From Paralithodes platypus (taxonomy: Eukaryota > Arthropoda > Malacostraca > Decapoda > Lithodidae): 64,000 nucleotides of DNA. A model generated the notes under the pieces. The model saw nothing but the letters and a program-made list of their open reading frames with translations, did no database searches and was not told where the DNA came from. Positions 19,543 through 31,622 of the stretch are shown here, piece by piece (within the stretch, counting starts at the first letter, position 1; every line of letters starts with the position of its first letter). The stretch covers positions 1,178,419-1,242,418 of the forward strand of contig CM064573.1 of assembly GCA_032716605.1 (NCBI GenBank), read 5' to 3'. The position numbers and the translations under genes were made by a program.

Positions 19543-22076
19543 TTGTCAAAGATACCCAGAGGGAGACTACCTGGTCGGGCTGCTCCGCCCAGAGAGGCGA
19601 CTACCTGGCCGGGCTGCTCCACCGATAGTAGAGAGAGACTAACTGGCCGGGCTCCTGCGGCGACTCACCCACAACAATTTAGGAGAGACAAAATTTAGGA
19701 GAGAACTACCTGGTCGGGCTGCTCCCACCCAGAGAGATTTTTGTGGGATTATTTTTGGTGAGGCGTCTGACTGGGGGTGCGACACATTATACGAACCATG
19801 ACCTAGGACAGTAGACGACGCATGATTAAACGAACATGACCTACCTATACGACATATTATACGAAACGTGACCGCGAGAGGCAGTACCAGTTACTCCCAT
19901 TAATTTTAGGTCACTTCACTTGATCCTAAAGTTAAGAAAGTGGAGGATCTGATGGGAGGGGATGGAGAGGTGCTTAGTCGGTCATTGTCAAAGATACCCA
20001 GAGAGAGACTACCTGGCCGGGCAGCTCTGCCCAGAGAGGCGACTACCTGGCCAGGCTGCTCCACCGACAGTAGAGAGAGACTAACTGGCCGGGCTCCTGC
20101 GGCGACTCACCCACAAAAATTTAGGAGAGACAAAATTTAGGAGAGACTACCTGGTCGGGCTGCTCCCACCCAGAGAGATTTTTGTGGGATTATTTTTGGT
20201 GAGGCGTCTGACTGGGGGTGCGACACATTATACGAAGCATGACCTAGGACAGTAGACGACGCATGATTAAACGAAGCATGACCTACCTATACGACACATT
20301 ATACGAAACGTGACAGCGAGAGGCAGTACCAGATACTCCCATTAATTTTAGGTCACTTCACTTGATCCTAAAATTAAGAAAGTGGAGGATCTGATGGGAA
20401 GGGATGGAGAGGTGCTTAGTCGGCCGTTGTCAAAGATACCCAGAGAGAGACTACCTGGTCGGGCTGCTCCACCCAGAGAGGCGACTACCGGGCCGGGCTG
20501 CTCCGCCCAGAGAGGCGACTACCTGGCCGGGCTGCTCCACTGACAGTAGAGAGAGACTAACTGGCCGGGCTCCTGCGGCGACTCACCCACAAAAATTTAG
20601 GACAGAAAAAATTTAGGAGAGACTACCTGGTCGGGCTGCTCCCACCCAGAGAGATTTTTGTGGGATTATTTTTGCTGAGGCGTCTGACTGGGGGTGCGAC
20701 ACATTATACGAAGCATGACCTAGGACAGTAGACGACGCATGATTAAACGAAGCATGACCTACCTATACGACACATTATACGAAACGTGACCGCGAGAGGC
20801 AGTACCAGTTACTCCCATTAATTTTAGATCACTTCACTTGATCCTAAAGTTAAGAAAGTGGAGGATCTGATGGGAGGGGATGGAGAGGTGCTTAGTCGGT
20901 CGTTGTCAAAGATACCCAGAGAGAGACTACCTGGCCGGGCAGCTCTGCCCAGAGAGGCGACTACCTGGCCGGGCTGCTCCACCGACATTAGAGAGAGACT
21001 AACTGGCCGGGCTCCTGCGGCGACTCACCCGCAAATATTTAGGCGAGACAAAATTTAGGAGAGACTACCTGGTCGGGCTGCTCCCACCCAGAGAGATTTT
21101 TGTGGGATTATTTTTGGTGAGGCGTCTGACTGGGGGTGCGACACATTATACGAAGCATGACCTAGGACAGTAGACGATGCATGATTAAACGAAGCATGAC
21201 CTAGCTATACGACACATTATACGAAACGTGACAGCGAGAGGGAGAGTGTATAGGTTTGGGAACGGTACCCCCCTCTGAAATGTGATGTTGTGTTGCCCTT
21301 GGGTATGGCCACTAAAGTACCCCTCATCAAGTCGGCGGCATTACCTGTAGCGTCGCCGCTATCACCTTCCTCGACTCTGTGAGTCGAGGAAGGTGACGGA
21401 TGTGTAACCATGTTTCCTCCTCCTCCTCCGCCGCCGCCCGGTCGTTCGGAACTACTCCTCTCTTTGTAGCTCTTATATTCCAGAGGAGTGAAGTTCAAAT
21501 CTGAGAACATGGGGTTACACATGACTTGCTCTCTCTGAATAATTTCTAAGGTATCGTTCGATTTTCTAAATAATTCAGCCGACTTTAAGTCTTGTATCTT
21601 GGCATACCGACCAAACATATTAGCCGTTAATTCAATGGCCAACATTGTCTTCAATAGAGTCAAATGTTCCTGCGGGGGGTTGTGCAACTTATCACCGACG
21701 CAGTACCCAACAATCGCATCCGCCAGGGAGGCACATTTCATTCCCTTGATCTGAAATCGTAACATTTTCACCTTAACCTTTAACACGGTATCGGTGACTC
21801 TCTCGTTTATTCTGGCTTTCATCTCTTTGCTCGCCATATTGGTCACTGCCCTTCCGAGACGACTCACCCAAAATAAATTCTGCTATACGACTTGAGTTGG
21901 CGGTGAACCTTTTTTCTTCGGGAGGGTCTAAATTTGTGTGTGAGAAAAATTTAAAGATATCGAATTGTCAATTATTTGTCCACGAGATCTTTCACCGAGA
22001 GAAGAAATTGTAAAAACTAGGAAGGATTAATAAAAGAAAAACATGAACAATTCCATTTTATTTTCCGATTTACATT
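19543..22076. repeat. Mosaic tandem array, block III
   Basis: Array resumes within module C and shows the cleanest head-to-tail C-D-E-A units: module C starts near 19883, 20324 and 20801 (spacings about 441 and 477; the longer has an extra minisatellite unit). The block then passes through module A into the unknown gene at 21217-21867 and ends in module F at TTTTCCGATTTACATT, where LINE-B is inserted. Confidence 0.85.
21217..21867 (-). CDS. Array-borne unknown ORF, long copy 1 (216 codons)
   Basis: The frame contains an N-terminal basic start (MSRLGRAVTNMASKEMK), a helical region rich in Lys/Val/Leu (VTDTVLKVKVKMLRFQIKG), a small conserved-looking part CASLADAIVGYCVGDKL and ELTANMFGRYAKIQDL, then FTPLEYKSYKERSSSE, an eight-Gly run, a Ser/Thr/Pro stretch and a final RDV-free tail TLSLSLSRFV encoded by array module A. 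I do not recognise the family. Compared with the copy at 25767 there are about ten nucleotide differences by eye, seven of them amino-acid changing, so there is no sign of recent purifying selection. Because the tail comes from satellite DNA, the true C-terminus is probably lost. It may be a captured host or viral fragment. Confidence 0.45.
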   Translation of the reverse strand: MSRLGRAVTNMASKEMKARINERVTDTVLKVKVKMLRFQIKGMKCASLADAIVGYCVGDKLHNPPQEHLTLLKTMLAIELTANMFGRYAKIQDLKSAELFRKSNDTLEIIQREQVMCNPMFSDLNFTPLEYKSYKERSSSERPGGGGGGGGNMVTHPSPSSTHRVEEGDSGDATGNAADLMRGTLVAIPKGNTTSHFRGGYRSQTYTLSLSLSRFV

Positions 22077-23699
22077 GTAAATGTAACTGGAACTATGCCT
22101 GATCAGTGGAAGATAGCCAACGTAACACCGATATTCAAAAATGGCAGCAAATCCCTACCCAGTAACTATCGTCCAATTTGCTTAACCTCAGTTGTATGTA
22201 AAATGCTAGAAACGGTCATAAGAGACAGACTCGTAAATCACTTAGAGGAAAATAACATACTTAAAGATACTCAACACGGCTTTCGTAAAAAACGTTCCTG
22301 TTTAACAAACCTCTTAGACTTCTTCCACGATATCCTCAACCTCTACGATGATAGTAAAGCTGTAGATATTATATACCTTGATTTTCAAAAGGCCTTTGAC
22401 AAAGTTCCCCCACAAACATTTACTGCTAAAACAAAAAGTGCATGGAATACAAGACGGTGTGTTGAAATGGATAGAAAATTGGCTCGGCGACAGAAAGCAA
22501 AGAGTAGTCATAAACGGTAAGGCATCTAAATGGACCAATGAAAGTAGCGGGGTACCCCAGGGATCGGTACTAGGACCAATTCTCTTTCTAATTTACATCA
22601 ACGACATAGATGAGGGTTTCACTTGTATAATCTCAAAATTTGCTGACGATACAAAAATTGCAAATAGCGTACTCTCAAAAGATCAAGTTGACGATATGCA
22701 ACACAATCTAGATAAATTGTCACATTGGGCCCAAATTTGGCAAATGAGTTTCAATGCGGATAAATGTAAAGTACTACATATCGGATACCTAAATGAGAAA
22801 GCAAACTATTCGATGAATGGCACTCAGCTTAAGAATGTAAACAGAGAACCGATCTGGGAGTAACAATATCGAGTAACCTAAAACCGAGTCAACAATGTTC
22901 AGAAGTTGTTAAGAAGGCAAACAAAATAATTGGCTTTATAGGCAGGTCATTTGAGCATAAATCCAAAGACGTTATCCTAACCCTTTACAATTCCTTAGTC
23001 CGCCCTCTTCTGGAATACTGCGTTCAATGCTGGTGCCCTTATTACCAAAAAGACATAAACAAGCTAGAACGAGTTCAACGTAGAGTTACCAAAATGATAC
23101 CTAGCCTAAAGAACAAACCATACGAAGAGCGTCTTAGAGAATTAAATCTATTTCCTTTAACCCAGCGCAGATTAAGAGGTGACTTATTCAAGTGTTCAAA
23201 ATCATCAAAGGCATCGACAATATGAACTGTAGTAAGTACTTCACTATCGACCAATCTAATTACACGCGGGGAAACGGTTGCAAAATTATTGGTAAAACTT
23301 TTAACTCACATGAATCTAAGAATTTCTTCTTCAATCGAGTTGTCAACTTGTGGAATGGGCTTCCCCGAGACGTTATAGACTGCAGCACCGTTGATTCATT
23401 TAAACTCCACCTAGATAAATATCTCGCATCAAACCCGCGACTGACTGCGTTTGTAAATGAATAACTTTATTTTATCCTCCCCTCAGTTACTAACCCATAT
23501 GTCCCCTACTAACTTCCTAGTCCTGCCACGGAAATTAGTTCCAGGGCAGTAGTTCCCTTTCCAATGTTCCCTTACCCATTCTAAACCACTGTTTGGACAC
23601 TTGATCCTCAGTGTTTTGGAGGACAAGCAGCCTAGAAGGGTCACTAGAACTGTTGTTGCTTGATTTACTTTGTACCCCTTTGTACTCCTTTGTATACGA
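22077..23699 (+). mobile_element. 5'-truncated LINE-B inserted in the array
   Basis: The plus-strand RT begins inside the fingers domain (PDQWKIANVTPIFK) and runs to a C-terminal block ending in a stop at about 23464, followed by a 230-bp 3' UTR and a tail of tandem TTTGTACYCC units at 23669-23696. The array is interrupted at TTTACATT (22076) and resumes at ATACGAAGCATGACC (about 23696). A short tandem 3' tail is typical of CR1/L2-like LINEs. Confidence 0.85.
22086..23464 (+). pseudogene. LINE-B reverse transcriptase, three frameshifts
   Basis: The motifs run through successive frames: YRPICLTSVVCKMLE, HGFRKKRSC and LDFQKAFDKVP (22095-22400); then WLGDRKQRVVINGK, GVPQGSVLGPILFL and the catalytic KFADDTKI (22378-22863); then DLGVTISSNLKPS and LLEYCVQCW (to about 23215); then FNRVVNLWNGLPRDV with the stop at 23462-23464. 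The breaks lie near 22405, 22855 and 23190. All are single-base type indels, so the copy is inactive. Confidence 0.85.
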
Positions 23700-26600
23700 A
23701 GCATGACCTAGCTATACGACGAATTATAAGTACGAAGCACCACAGTACCAGTTACTCCCATTAATTTTAGGTCACTTCACTTGATCCTAAAGTTAAGAAA
23801 GTGGAGGATCTGATGGGAAGGGAATGAGAGGTGATTAGTCGGCCGTTGTCAAAGATACTCAGAGAGAGACTACCTGGCCGGGCAGCTCTGCCCAGAGAGG
23901 CGACTACCTGGCCGGGCTGCTCCACCGACAGTAGAGAGAGACTAACTGGCCGGGCTCCTGCGGCGACTCACCCACAAAAATTTAGGAGAGACAAAATTTA
24001 GGAGAGACTACCTGGTCGGGCTGCTCCCACCCAGAGAGATTTTCGTGGGATTATTTTTGGTGAGGCGTCTGACTGGGGGTGCGACACATTATACGAAGCA
24101 TGACCTAGGACAGTAGACGACGCATGATTAAACGAAGCATGACCTAGCTATACGACACATTATACGAAACGTGACAGCTAGAGGGAGAGTGTGTATCTCG
24201 TCGGAGCACAGCCGTATTCTGTGTGCTTGCTGCACCGTGTTGCCTGTGTTGGTTCACCTGTGCCAACACAGGCACACACGAGACCGTATTCGGCCCCTCG
24301 ATTGGGTTATGAAACGATATTTCACCCACAAAAATTTAGGTGAGAAGAAATTGTAAAAACTAGGAAGGGCAAATAAAAGAAAAATATGAAAAATTCCATT
24401 TTATTTTCCGATTTACATTATACGAAGCATGACCTAGCTATACGACGAATTATAAGTAAGAAGCACCACAGTACCAGTTACTCCCATTACTTTTAGGTCA
24501 CTTCACTTGATCCTAAAGTTAAGAAAGTGGAGGATCTGATGGGAGGGGATTGAGAGGTGCTTAGTCCGCTGTTGTCATAGATACCCAGAGAGAGACTACC
24601 TGACCGGGTTGTTCCACTCAGAGAGGCGACTACCTGGCCGGGCTGTTCCACCTACAGTAGAGAGAGACTAACTGGCCGGGCTCCTGCGGCGACACACCCA
24701 CAAAAATTTAGGAGAGACAAAATTTAGGAGAGACTACCTGGTCGTGATGCTCCCACCCAGAGAAATTTTTGTGGGATTATTTTTGGTGAGGCGTCTGACT
24801 GCGGGTGCGACACATTATACGAAGCATGACCTAGGACAGTAGACGACGCATTAAACGAAGCATGGCCTAGCGACTACCTGGCCGGGCTGCTCCACCTAGA
24901 GAGAGACTACCTGGTCGGGATGCTGCGGCGTCGCCGCTTTGCGGGTCCCTCTCGTGATTTTCACACACAAATCTTTAGGCGATCTTCTGCTGTCCAACGT
25001 GAGTTGGTGGAATTGGGATCGATCGGAAATACTTCGATCCGAGAGCTACGACCACCCCAGTCAGACGACTCACCAAAAATAAATTCTGCTATATGACTTG
25101 AGTTGGTGCTGAACCTTTTTTCTTCGGGAGGGTCTAAATTTGTGTGTGTGTGAAAAATTTAAAGAAATCGAATTATCAATTATTTGTCCACGACATCTTT
25201 CACCAAGAGAAGAAATTGTAAAAACTAGGAAGGACAAATAAAAGAAAAACATGAACAATTCCATTTTATTTTCCGATTTACATTATACGAAGCATGACCT
25301 AGTTATACGACGAATTATAAGTACGAAGCACCACAGTACCAGTTACTCCCATTAATTTTAGGTCACTTCACTTGATCCTAAAGTTAAGAAAGTGGAGGAT
25401 CTGATGGGAGGGGATGGAGAGGTGCTTAGTCGGCCTTTGTCAAAGATACCCAGAGAGAGACTACCTGGCCGGGCAGCTCTGCCCAGAGAGGCGACTACCT
25501 GGCCAGGCTGCTCCACCTACAGTAGAGAGAGACTAACTGGCCGGGCTCCTGCGGCGACACACCCACAAAAATTTAGGAGAGACAAAATTTAGGAGAGACA
25601 AAATTTAGGAGAGACTACCTGGTCGGCCTGCTCCCACCCAGAGAGATTTTTGTGGGATTATTTTTGGTGAGCCGTCTGACTGGGGGTGCGACACATTATA
25701 CGAAGCATGACCTAGGACAGTAGACGACGCATGATTAAACGAAGCATGACCTAGCTATACGACACATTATACGAAACGTGACAGCGAGAGGGAGAGTGTG
25801 TAGGTTTGGGAACGGTACCCCCCTCTGAAATGTGATGTTGCGTTGCCCTTGGGTATGGCCACTAAAGTACCCCTCATCAAGTCGGCGGCATTACCTGTAG
25901 CGTCGCCGCTATCACCCTCCTCGACTCTGTGAGTCGAGGAAGGTGACGGATGTGTAACCATGTTTCCTCCTCCTCCTCCGCCGTCGCCCGGTCGTTCGGA
26001 ACTACTCCTCTCTTTGTAGCTCTTATATTCCAGAGGAGTGAAGTCCAAATCTGAGAACATGGGGTTACATATGACTTGCTCTCTCTGAATAATTTCTAAG
26101 GTATCGTTCGATTTTCTAAATAATTCAGCCGACTTTAAGTCTTGTATCTTGGCATACCGACCAAACATATTAGCCGTTAATTCAATGGCCAACATTGTCT
26201 TCAATAGAGTCAAATGTTCCTGCGGGGGGTTGTGCAACTTATCACCGACGCAGTACCCAACAATCGCATCTGCCAGGGAGGCACATTTCATTCCCTTGAT
26301 CTGAAATCGTAACATTTTCACCTTAACCTTTAACACGGTATCGGTGACTCTCTCGTCTGTTCTGGCTTTCATCTCTTTGCTCGCCATATTGGTCACTGCC
26401 CTTCCGAGATGACTCACCCAAAATAAATTCTGCTATACGACTTGAGTTGGCGGTGAACCTTTTTTCTTCGGGAGGGTCTAAATTTGTGTGTGTGAAAAAT
26501 TTAAAGAAATCGAATTGTCAATTATTTGTCCACGACATCTTTCACCGAGAGAAGAAATTGTAAAAACTAGGAAGGATAAATAAAAGAAAAACATGAACAA

Positions 26601-28399
26601 TTCCATTTTATTTTCCGATTTACATTATATACGAAGCATGACCTAGCTATACGACGAATTATAAGTACGAAGCACCACAGTACCAGTTACTCCCATTAAT
26701 TTTAGGTCACTTCACTTGATCCTAAAGTTAAGAAAGTGGAGGATCTGATGGGAAGGGAATGAGAGGTGCTTTGTTGGCCATTGTCAAAGATACCCAGAGA
26801 GAGACTACCTGGCCGGGTAGCTCTGCCCAGAGAGGCGACTACCTGGCCGGGCTGCTCCACCGACATTAGAGAGAGACTAACTGGCCGGGCTCCTGCGGCG
26901 ACTCACCCACAAAAATTTAGGAGAGACTACCTGGTCGGGCTGCTCCCACCCAGAGAGATTTTCGTGGGATTATTTTTGGTGAGGCGTCTGACTGGGGGTG
27001 CGACACATTATACGAAGCATGACCTAGGACAGTAGACGACGCATGATTAAACGAAGCATGACCTAGCTATACGACACATTATATGAAACGTGACAGCTAG
27101 AGGGAGAGTGTGTACCTCGTCGGAGCACAGCCGTATTCTGTGTGCTTGCTGCACCGTGTTGCCTGTGTTGGTGCACCTGTGCCAACACAGGCACACACGA
27201 GACCGTATTCGGTCTTATGAAACGATCTTTCACCCACAAAAATTTAGGAGAGAAGAAATTGTAAGTACTAGGAAGGACAAATAAAAGAAAAATATGAAAA
27301 ACTCCATTTTATTTTCCGATTTACATTATACGAAGCATGACCTAGCTATACGACGAATTATAAGTAAGAAGTACCACAGTACAGTTACTCCCATTACTTT
27401 TAGGTCACTTCACTTGATCCTAAAGTTAAGAAAGTGGAGGATCTGATGGGAGGGGATTCAGAGGTGCTTAGTCCGCTGTTGTCATAGATACCCAGAGAGA
27501 GACTACCTGGCCGGGTTGCTCCACCCAGAGAGGCGACTACCTGGCCAGGCTGCTCCACCGACAGTAGAGAGAGACTAACTGGCCGGGCTCCTGCGGCGAC
27601 ACACCCACAAAAATTTAGGAGAGACAAAATTTAGGAGAGACTACCTGGTCGGGCTGCTCCCACCCAGAGAGATTTTTGTGGGATTATTTTTGGTGAAGCG
27701 TCTGACTGGGGGTGCGACACATTGTACGAAGCATGACCTAGGACAGTAGACGACGCATTAAACGAAGCATGACCTAGCGACTACCTGGCCGGGCTGCTCC
27801 ACCTAGAGAGAGACTACCTGGTCGGGCTGCTGCGGCGTCGCCGCTGTGCGGGTCCCTGTCGTGATTTTCACACACAAATCTTTAGGCCATCTTCTGCTGT
27901 CCAACGTGAGTTGGTGGAATTGGGATCGATCGGAAATACTTCGATCCGAGAGCTACGACCACCCCAGTCAGACGACTCACCAAAAATAAATTCTGCTATA
28001 TGACTTGAGTTGGCGCTGAACCTTTTTTCTTCGGGAGGGTCTAAATTTGTGTGTGTGAAAAATTTAAAGAAATCGAATTGTCAATTATTTGTCGCCGCTG
28101 TGCGGGTCCCTGTCGTGATTTTCACATACAAATCTTTAGGCGAACTTCTGCTGTCCAACGTGAGTTGGTGGAAATGGGATCGATCGGAAATACTTCGATC
28201 CGAGAGCTACGACCACCCCGAGTCAGACGACTCACCAAAAATAAATTCTGCTATACGACTTGAGTTGACGGTGAACCTTTTTTCTTAGGGAGGGTCTAAA
28301 TTTATGTGTGTGAAAAATTTAAAGAAATCGAGTTGTAAATTATTTTGCCACGACATCTTTCACCCACAAAAAATTTGGAGAGAAACATTTTAGGAGAGA
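23700..28399. repeat. Mosaic tandem array, block IV
   Basis: Same modules as blocks II and III, here with repeated copies of module B (about 24176-24360, 27090-27290) and module G, which begins CGTCGCCGC, contains GGGTCCCTGTCGTGATTTTC and CCAACGTGAGTTGGTGG (24935-25110, 27830-28020, 28090-28270). The right part, from 26452, is the beginning of the 13.4-kb duplicated segment. The block ends at GGAGAGAC (28399), where a Helitron fragment starts. Confidence 0.85.
25767..26417 (-). CDS. Array-borne unknown ORF, long copy 2 (216 codons)
   Basis: This is the second full-length reading frame of the unknown array gene. It starts MSHLGRAVTNMASKEMKAR, keeps VKMLRFQIKGMKC, AIVGYCVGDKLHNPPQ and FGRYAKIQDLKSAELF, and ends in the same array-derived tail. 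It differs from 21217-21867 at about seven residues (for example an Asp interrupts the Gly run). All nucleotide differences I can see are transitions. The frame is uninterrupted, but neither promoter nor polyadenylation evidence is specific: an AATAAA in module F lies upstream on the opposite strand. Function unknown. Confidence 0.45.
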   Translation of the reverse strand: MSHLGRAVTNMASKEMKARTDERVTDTVLKVKVKMLRFQIKGMKCASLADAIVGYCVGDKLHNPPQEHLTLLKTMLAIELTANMFGRYAKIQDLKSAELFRKSNDTLEIIQREQVICNPMFSDLDFTPLEYKSYKERSSSERPGDGGGGGGNMVTHPSPSSTHRVEEGDSGDATGNAADLMRGTLVAIPKGNATSHFRGGYRSQTYTLSLSLSRFV

Positions 28400-28920
28400 C
28401 AAGCACGGGCTTCGCGCTCCGGCGTGGGCTGGGCTTCTGGCGGCGGGCGCCTTCGGCGCTGCTTAAAATGTAAAGTGAAGGAAATATAAGGGCGATATCA
28501 TCATTATTGTTTTATTCATTAACTTAATCTGACAGTTTTGCTTTTTTCTTAGGGGAAGCTCCTAGCATTATTGCAATTTCTTGCAGCCTGTTTTCGTCTC
28601 TCTTCTCTTGCTCCCTTCGATTGGCTTCGTCTCTCTTCTCTTGCTCACTTCAATTGGCTTCACAACTCTCTTCGAATTTGATTCGTAACTTCTCACACTC
28701 CTCTAGGTGCACGTCCCGTTTTTCCATCGCCATATCAAAGTCTTCAACCAATATCTTGAGTACTGCCGTCATCTCTTCGGGAGCGAATAGAGCCTCAACT
28801 TCAGAGTCACACTGTCCCAAATCTGTATACTTCCGTTGTAGCTCACGGTCGGCCTCAGTGTCTTCTTCTCGAATGATGATATTGGTGTCTACTAACCTCT
28901 TATACTCTTCCGCTAAATAT
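28400..28920 (-). mobile_element. Helitron 3' fragment HelB
   Basis: It begins with the Helitron 3' hairpin end (GTGCTTG then T on the minus strand) and runs through the 3' UTR into the coiled-coil tail of the helicase, with a repeated SLREQEKRDEANR-type segment. It stops near 28920 in unrelated AT-rich sequence, so it is truncated on its 5' side. No complete protein. Confidence 0.8.
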
Positions 28921-29114
28921 AGATATACATATTTTCCATAAATTATCTAGAAATCCGTTGCTAAGGGATTCAATTTAACAGACAAGCACGGGCTTCGCCC
29001 TCCGCCGCTTTGCGGCTGGCTTGGCCTCCGGCGGCAGGCGCTTTCGGCGCTGCTCAAAATGTAAAGAGAAGGAAATAAAAGGGTGATATCAGCATTATTG
29101 TTTTATTCATTAAC

Positions 29115-30128
29115 TTAATCTGACAGTTTTGCTTTTTTCCTTGGGGAAGCTCCCAGCATTATTACAATTTCTTGCAGCATGTTTTCGTTTTCTTTCCGCT
29201 GACTTTCCCGCTGATTCTCAATTTCCTTCAGAAGGATTTCACGATTCTCCTCTTGCTCCCTTCGATTGGCTTCACAACTCTCATCGATTTTGATTCGTAA
29301 CTGCTCAGTCTCTTCTAGTTGCACGTCCTGTTTCTCCACCGCCATATCAAATTCTTCAACCGATATCTTGAGTACTGCCGTCATCTCTTCGGGAGCGAAT
29401 AGAGCCTCAATTTCAGAGTCACACTGTCCCAAATCTATATACTTTCGCTGGAGCTCACGGTCGGCCTCAGTGTCTTCTTCTCGAATGATGATATTGGTGT
29501 CTACTAACCTCGTACACTCCTCCGCTAAAGACTCTTGCTCCAAAAACAGTTCAGGGTACACAACGTTGTCTAACGCACATGAACCCTTTTCCTTCTCCTG
29601 GGTGAAAATACTCAGTGCATCCCAACTTGTAACGCGAGAGCAGGCAACGTACAGCTGCCCATGAGAGAACACACGGGTGTGATACAGATACAGACTGCAA
29701 TGTTGGATAGTTTGACCCTGTGCTTTATTTATAGTTATTGCAAATCTTAACTTTACAGGAAATTGGAACCGGGAAAACGCCACCGGGGAGTCATTGGCCA
29801 CCAACTTTATCCGAGGAATGCATACTTGCTCCCCATCGTACGTGCCACCCAGAATCCTACCCTCAATGATGGTCTTCTTCAGGTTATCGACGATAATTCG
29901 GGTGCCGTTACAGAGTCTGGGTGGAGCAAGATTCCTTATTATCATGACCACAGCACCCACTTTCAGTTTGAGTTGGTGTTCAGGTAACGAAGAAGGGTTC
30001 AGTTCGTTGAGTGTGGAAACCTGATACTCCATATCGTCTTCCGAATTAAGTTTGTCTTCACTCAGATAGATCTTCTCGTCCCTGGGCAACATGTCTAAGA
30101 TCGTAACGTTGACGTCAGAAACATCCAC
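29115..30128 (-). pseudogene. HelC helicase C-terminal region, open over 337 codons
   Basis: Contains MEYQVSTLNELNP, VGAVVMIIRNLAPP, FAITINKAQGQTIQ (SF1 motif V region) and VACSRVTSWDAL (motif VI), and the Glu-rich coiled coil ending KKAKLSD. It lacks the ATPase motifs, which lie in another frame (30095-30620) after a frameshift near 30185. The 22 bp deleted in HelA are present here (KTIIEGRILGG). In copy B the equivalent frame is broken by one missing A near 42976. Confidence 0.8.
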
Positions 30129-30620
30129 GTTGAGAGGCGATACGATGGTACGTCCGGAAAAATAGCGATGATCCCCAATGTGACGGCTATATCGGGGTAA
30201 ACACTCTCGATGAACTCTTTTTCGTTATGGTAGAGAACCCCAAAGTTGGGAGGGATAACGAAGAGTGAAGAGTTACTCTGACCTATCTCTAATAGCTGGC
30301 TGGCAAAGGTCGCATTTTTCGTGTCGGATACGGGCCCCCTTAGGCGGATGTTCTCGGACAGTGCATATTTCCGTAACTGGGGCCAGAAGTAAGTCTTCTT
30401 AATGGTAGCTGCAATTTCCTGGTTGTACCCTCCACCCCTCACAACCGGAAGAATCTGCCTGAAATCCCCAGCGCACACAAAGGGGAACCCTCCCATGAAC
30501 CTGTCACTGTCAAGGAGATCCCGAAGGGTGACATCAACGGCCAGCAGCATATTTTTGTTGGCCATCACCACCTCGTCCCAGACTATCAGGGAACATAACT
30601 CTAACAGTCTAGACAATTGG
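30095..30620 (-). pseudogene. HelC helicase Walker B and middle region
   Basis: Begins at the internal deletion junction with LLELCSLIVWDEVVMANK (Walker B), then GGFPFVCAGDFRQILPVV and RGGGYNQEIAATIKK. It has a sense codon where HelA has a stop. Walker A is lost with the deletion, so no ATPase can be made. Confidence 0.8.
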
Positions 30621-30825
30621 CTATTCTTCTTGATTATGTGCCTTCAATCCATTCATCCTCTTCAGCCTCTGATATGATCCCCATTTCGGCGGTCCCACCG
30701 GATCGACATATACCTCTAACATCCGTCACTGAAAATCCTTGTCACATTTTCGGAAACTGGCACAGTGACGCCTCTGTCAGATTTAGATGGAAACTGGCAC
30801 GACTTTATTTTTTTAGGGACTTAGA

Positions 30826-31273
30826 AAATATATACCTTAGTTAATGCTCGCAGTCTTGGTATTTTTGTATCATTTAAGAGGTGTTCATGTAGCCCTAACC
30901 ACGACTGTACTTATATAAATATTCATTAACATTATCGCATCATAACATATCGACTACAATAAAAGTAATTAATATATAGCAAAATATAGAAATAACCTTC
31001 ATACATAAGAATAAAAGAAAATAGGAGTCTACAGAAAGCTAATTGGCTAACACAAGGCAGTTCCCCCTCACACTCAACCCTAATTATAAGGCCTAAATAG
31101 CCTATACAGTCAGACCTAGGCCCAACTCACTAACACATATCGTATATATAGCCTACTAATTATCCTTTGGCTCTAGCCTCTATCTTATGCACCTAAACCA
31201 TTAACTATTTCATAACATTTGATGCTTAATATATTTGTACTATCTGATAATGTTAATGTGGTAATTAATAACA
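30826..31273. other. AT-rich spacer between Helitron derivatives
   Basis: About 450 bp, roughly two-thirds A+T, with no ORF and no match to the other repeats in the window. It is probably the DNA into which HelC and HelD inserted. A second copy lies at 44257-44704. Confidence 0.6.
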
Positions 31274-31622
31274 CAAGCACGGGGTTCGCCCTCCGCCGCT
31301 TTGCGGCGGACTTGGCCTCCGGCGGCGGGCGCCTTCGGCGCTGCTCAAGATGTAAAGAGAAGGAAATAAAAGGGTGATATCAGCATTATTGTTTTATTCA
31401 GTAAGTTAATCTGACAGTTTTGCTTTTTTCCTTGGGGAAGCTCCCAGCATTATTGCAATTTCTTGCAACATGTTTTCGTCTCTCTTCTCTTGCTCCCTTC
31501 AATTGGCTTCGTCTCTCTTCTCTTGCTCCCTTCGTTGGCTTCTCCTATCTTCTCTTGCTCCCTTCGATTGGCTTCACAACTATCTTCGAATTTGATTCGT
31601 AACTGCTCACACTCCTCTAGGT

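Larger units (their letters stand above)
28983..30825 (-). mobile_element. Internally deleted Helitron derivative HelC
   Basis: Both ends are recognisable on the minus strand: 5' TCTAAGTCCC at 30825 and the hairpin/GTGCTTG 3' end at 28983. Compared with the long copy, sequence equivalent to about 5000-9370 is missing: the helicase part is joined directly to the 5' leader near 30636, at a short shared TTGAT. Rep is therefore completely absent. It retains the C-terminal two-thirds of the helicase. Confidence 0.85.

Noticed and set aside
12269..25592. A recurring 66-codon plus-strand ORF (EDLMGRDGEVLSRPLSK...) in at least six array units
   Set aside because: It spans array module C and the 31-bp minisatellite. 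Its conservation follows from unit identity, the minisatellite repeats give the repeated PGR-A-PREATTWPGCS pattern, and no upstream signal or independent conservation is visible.
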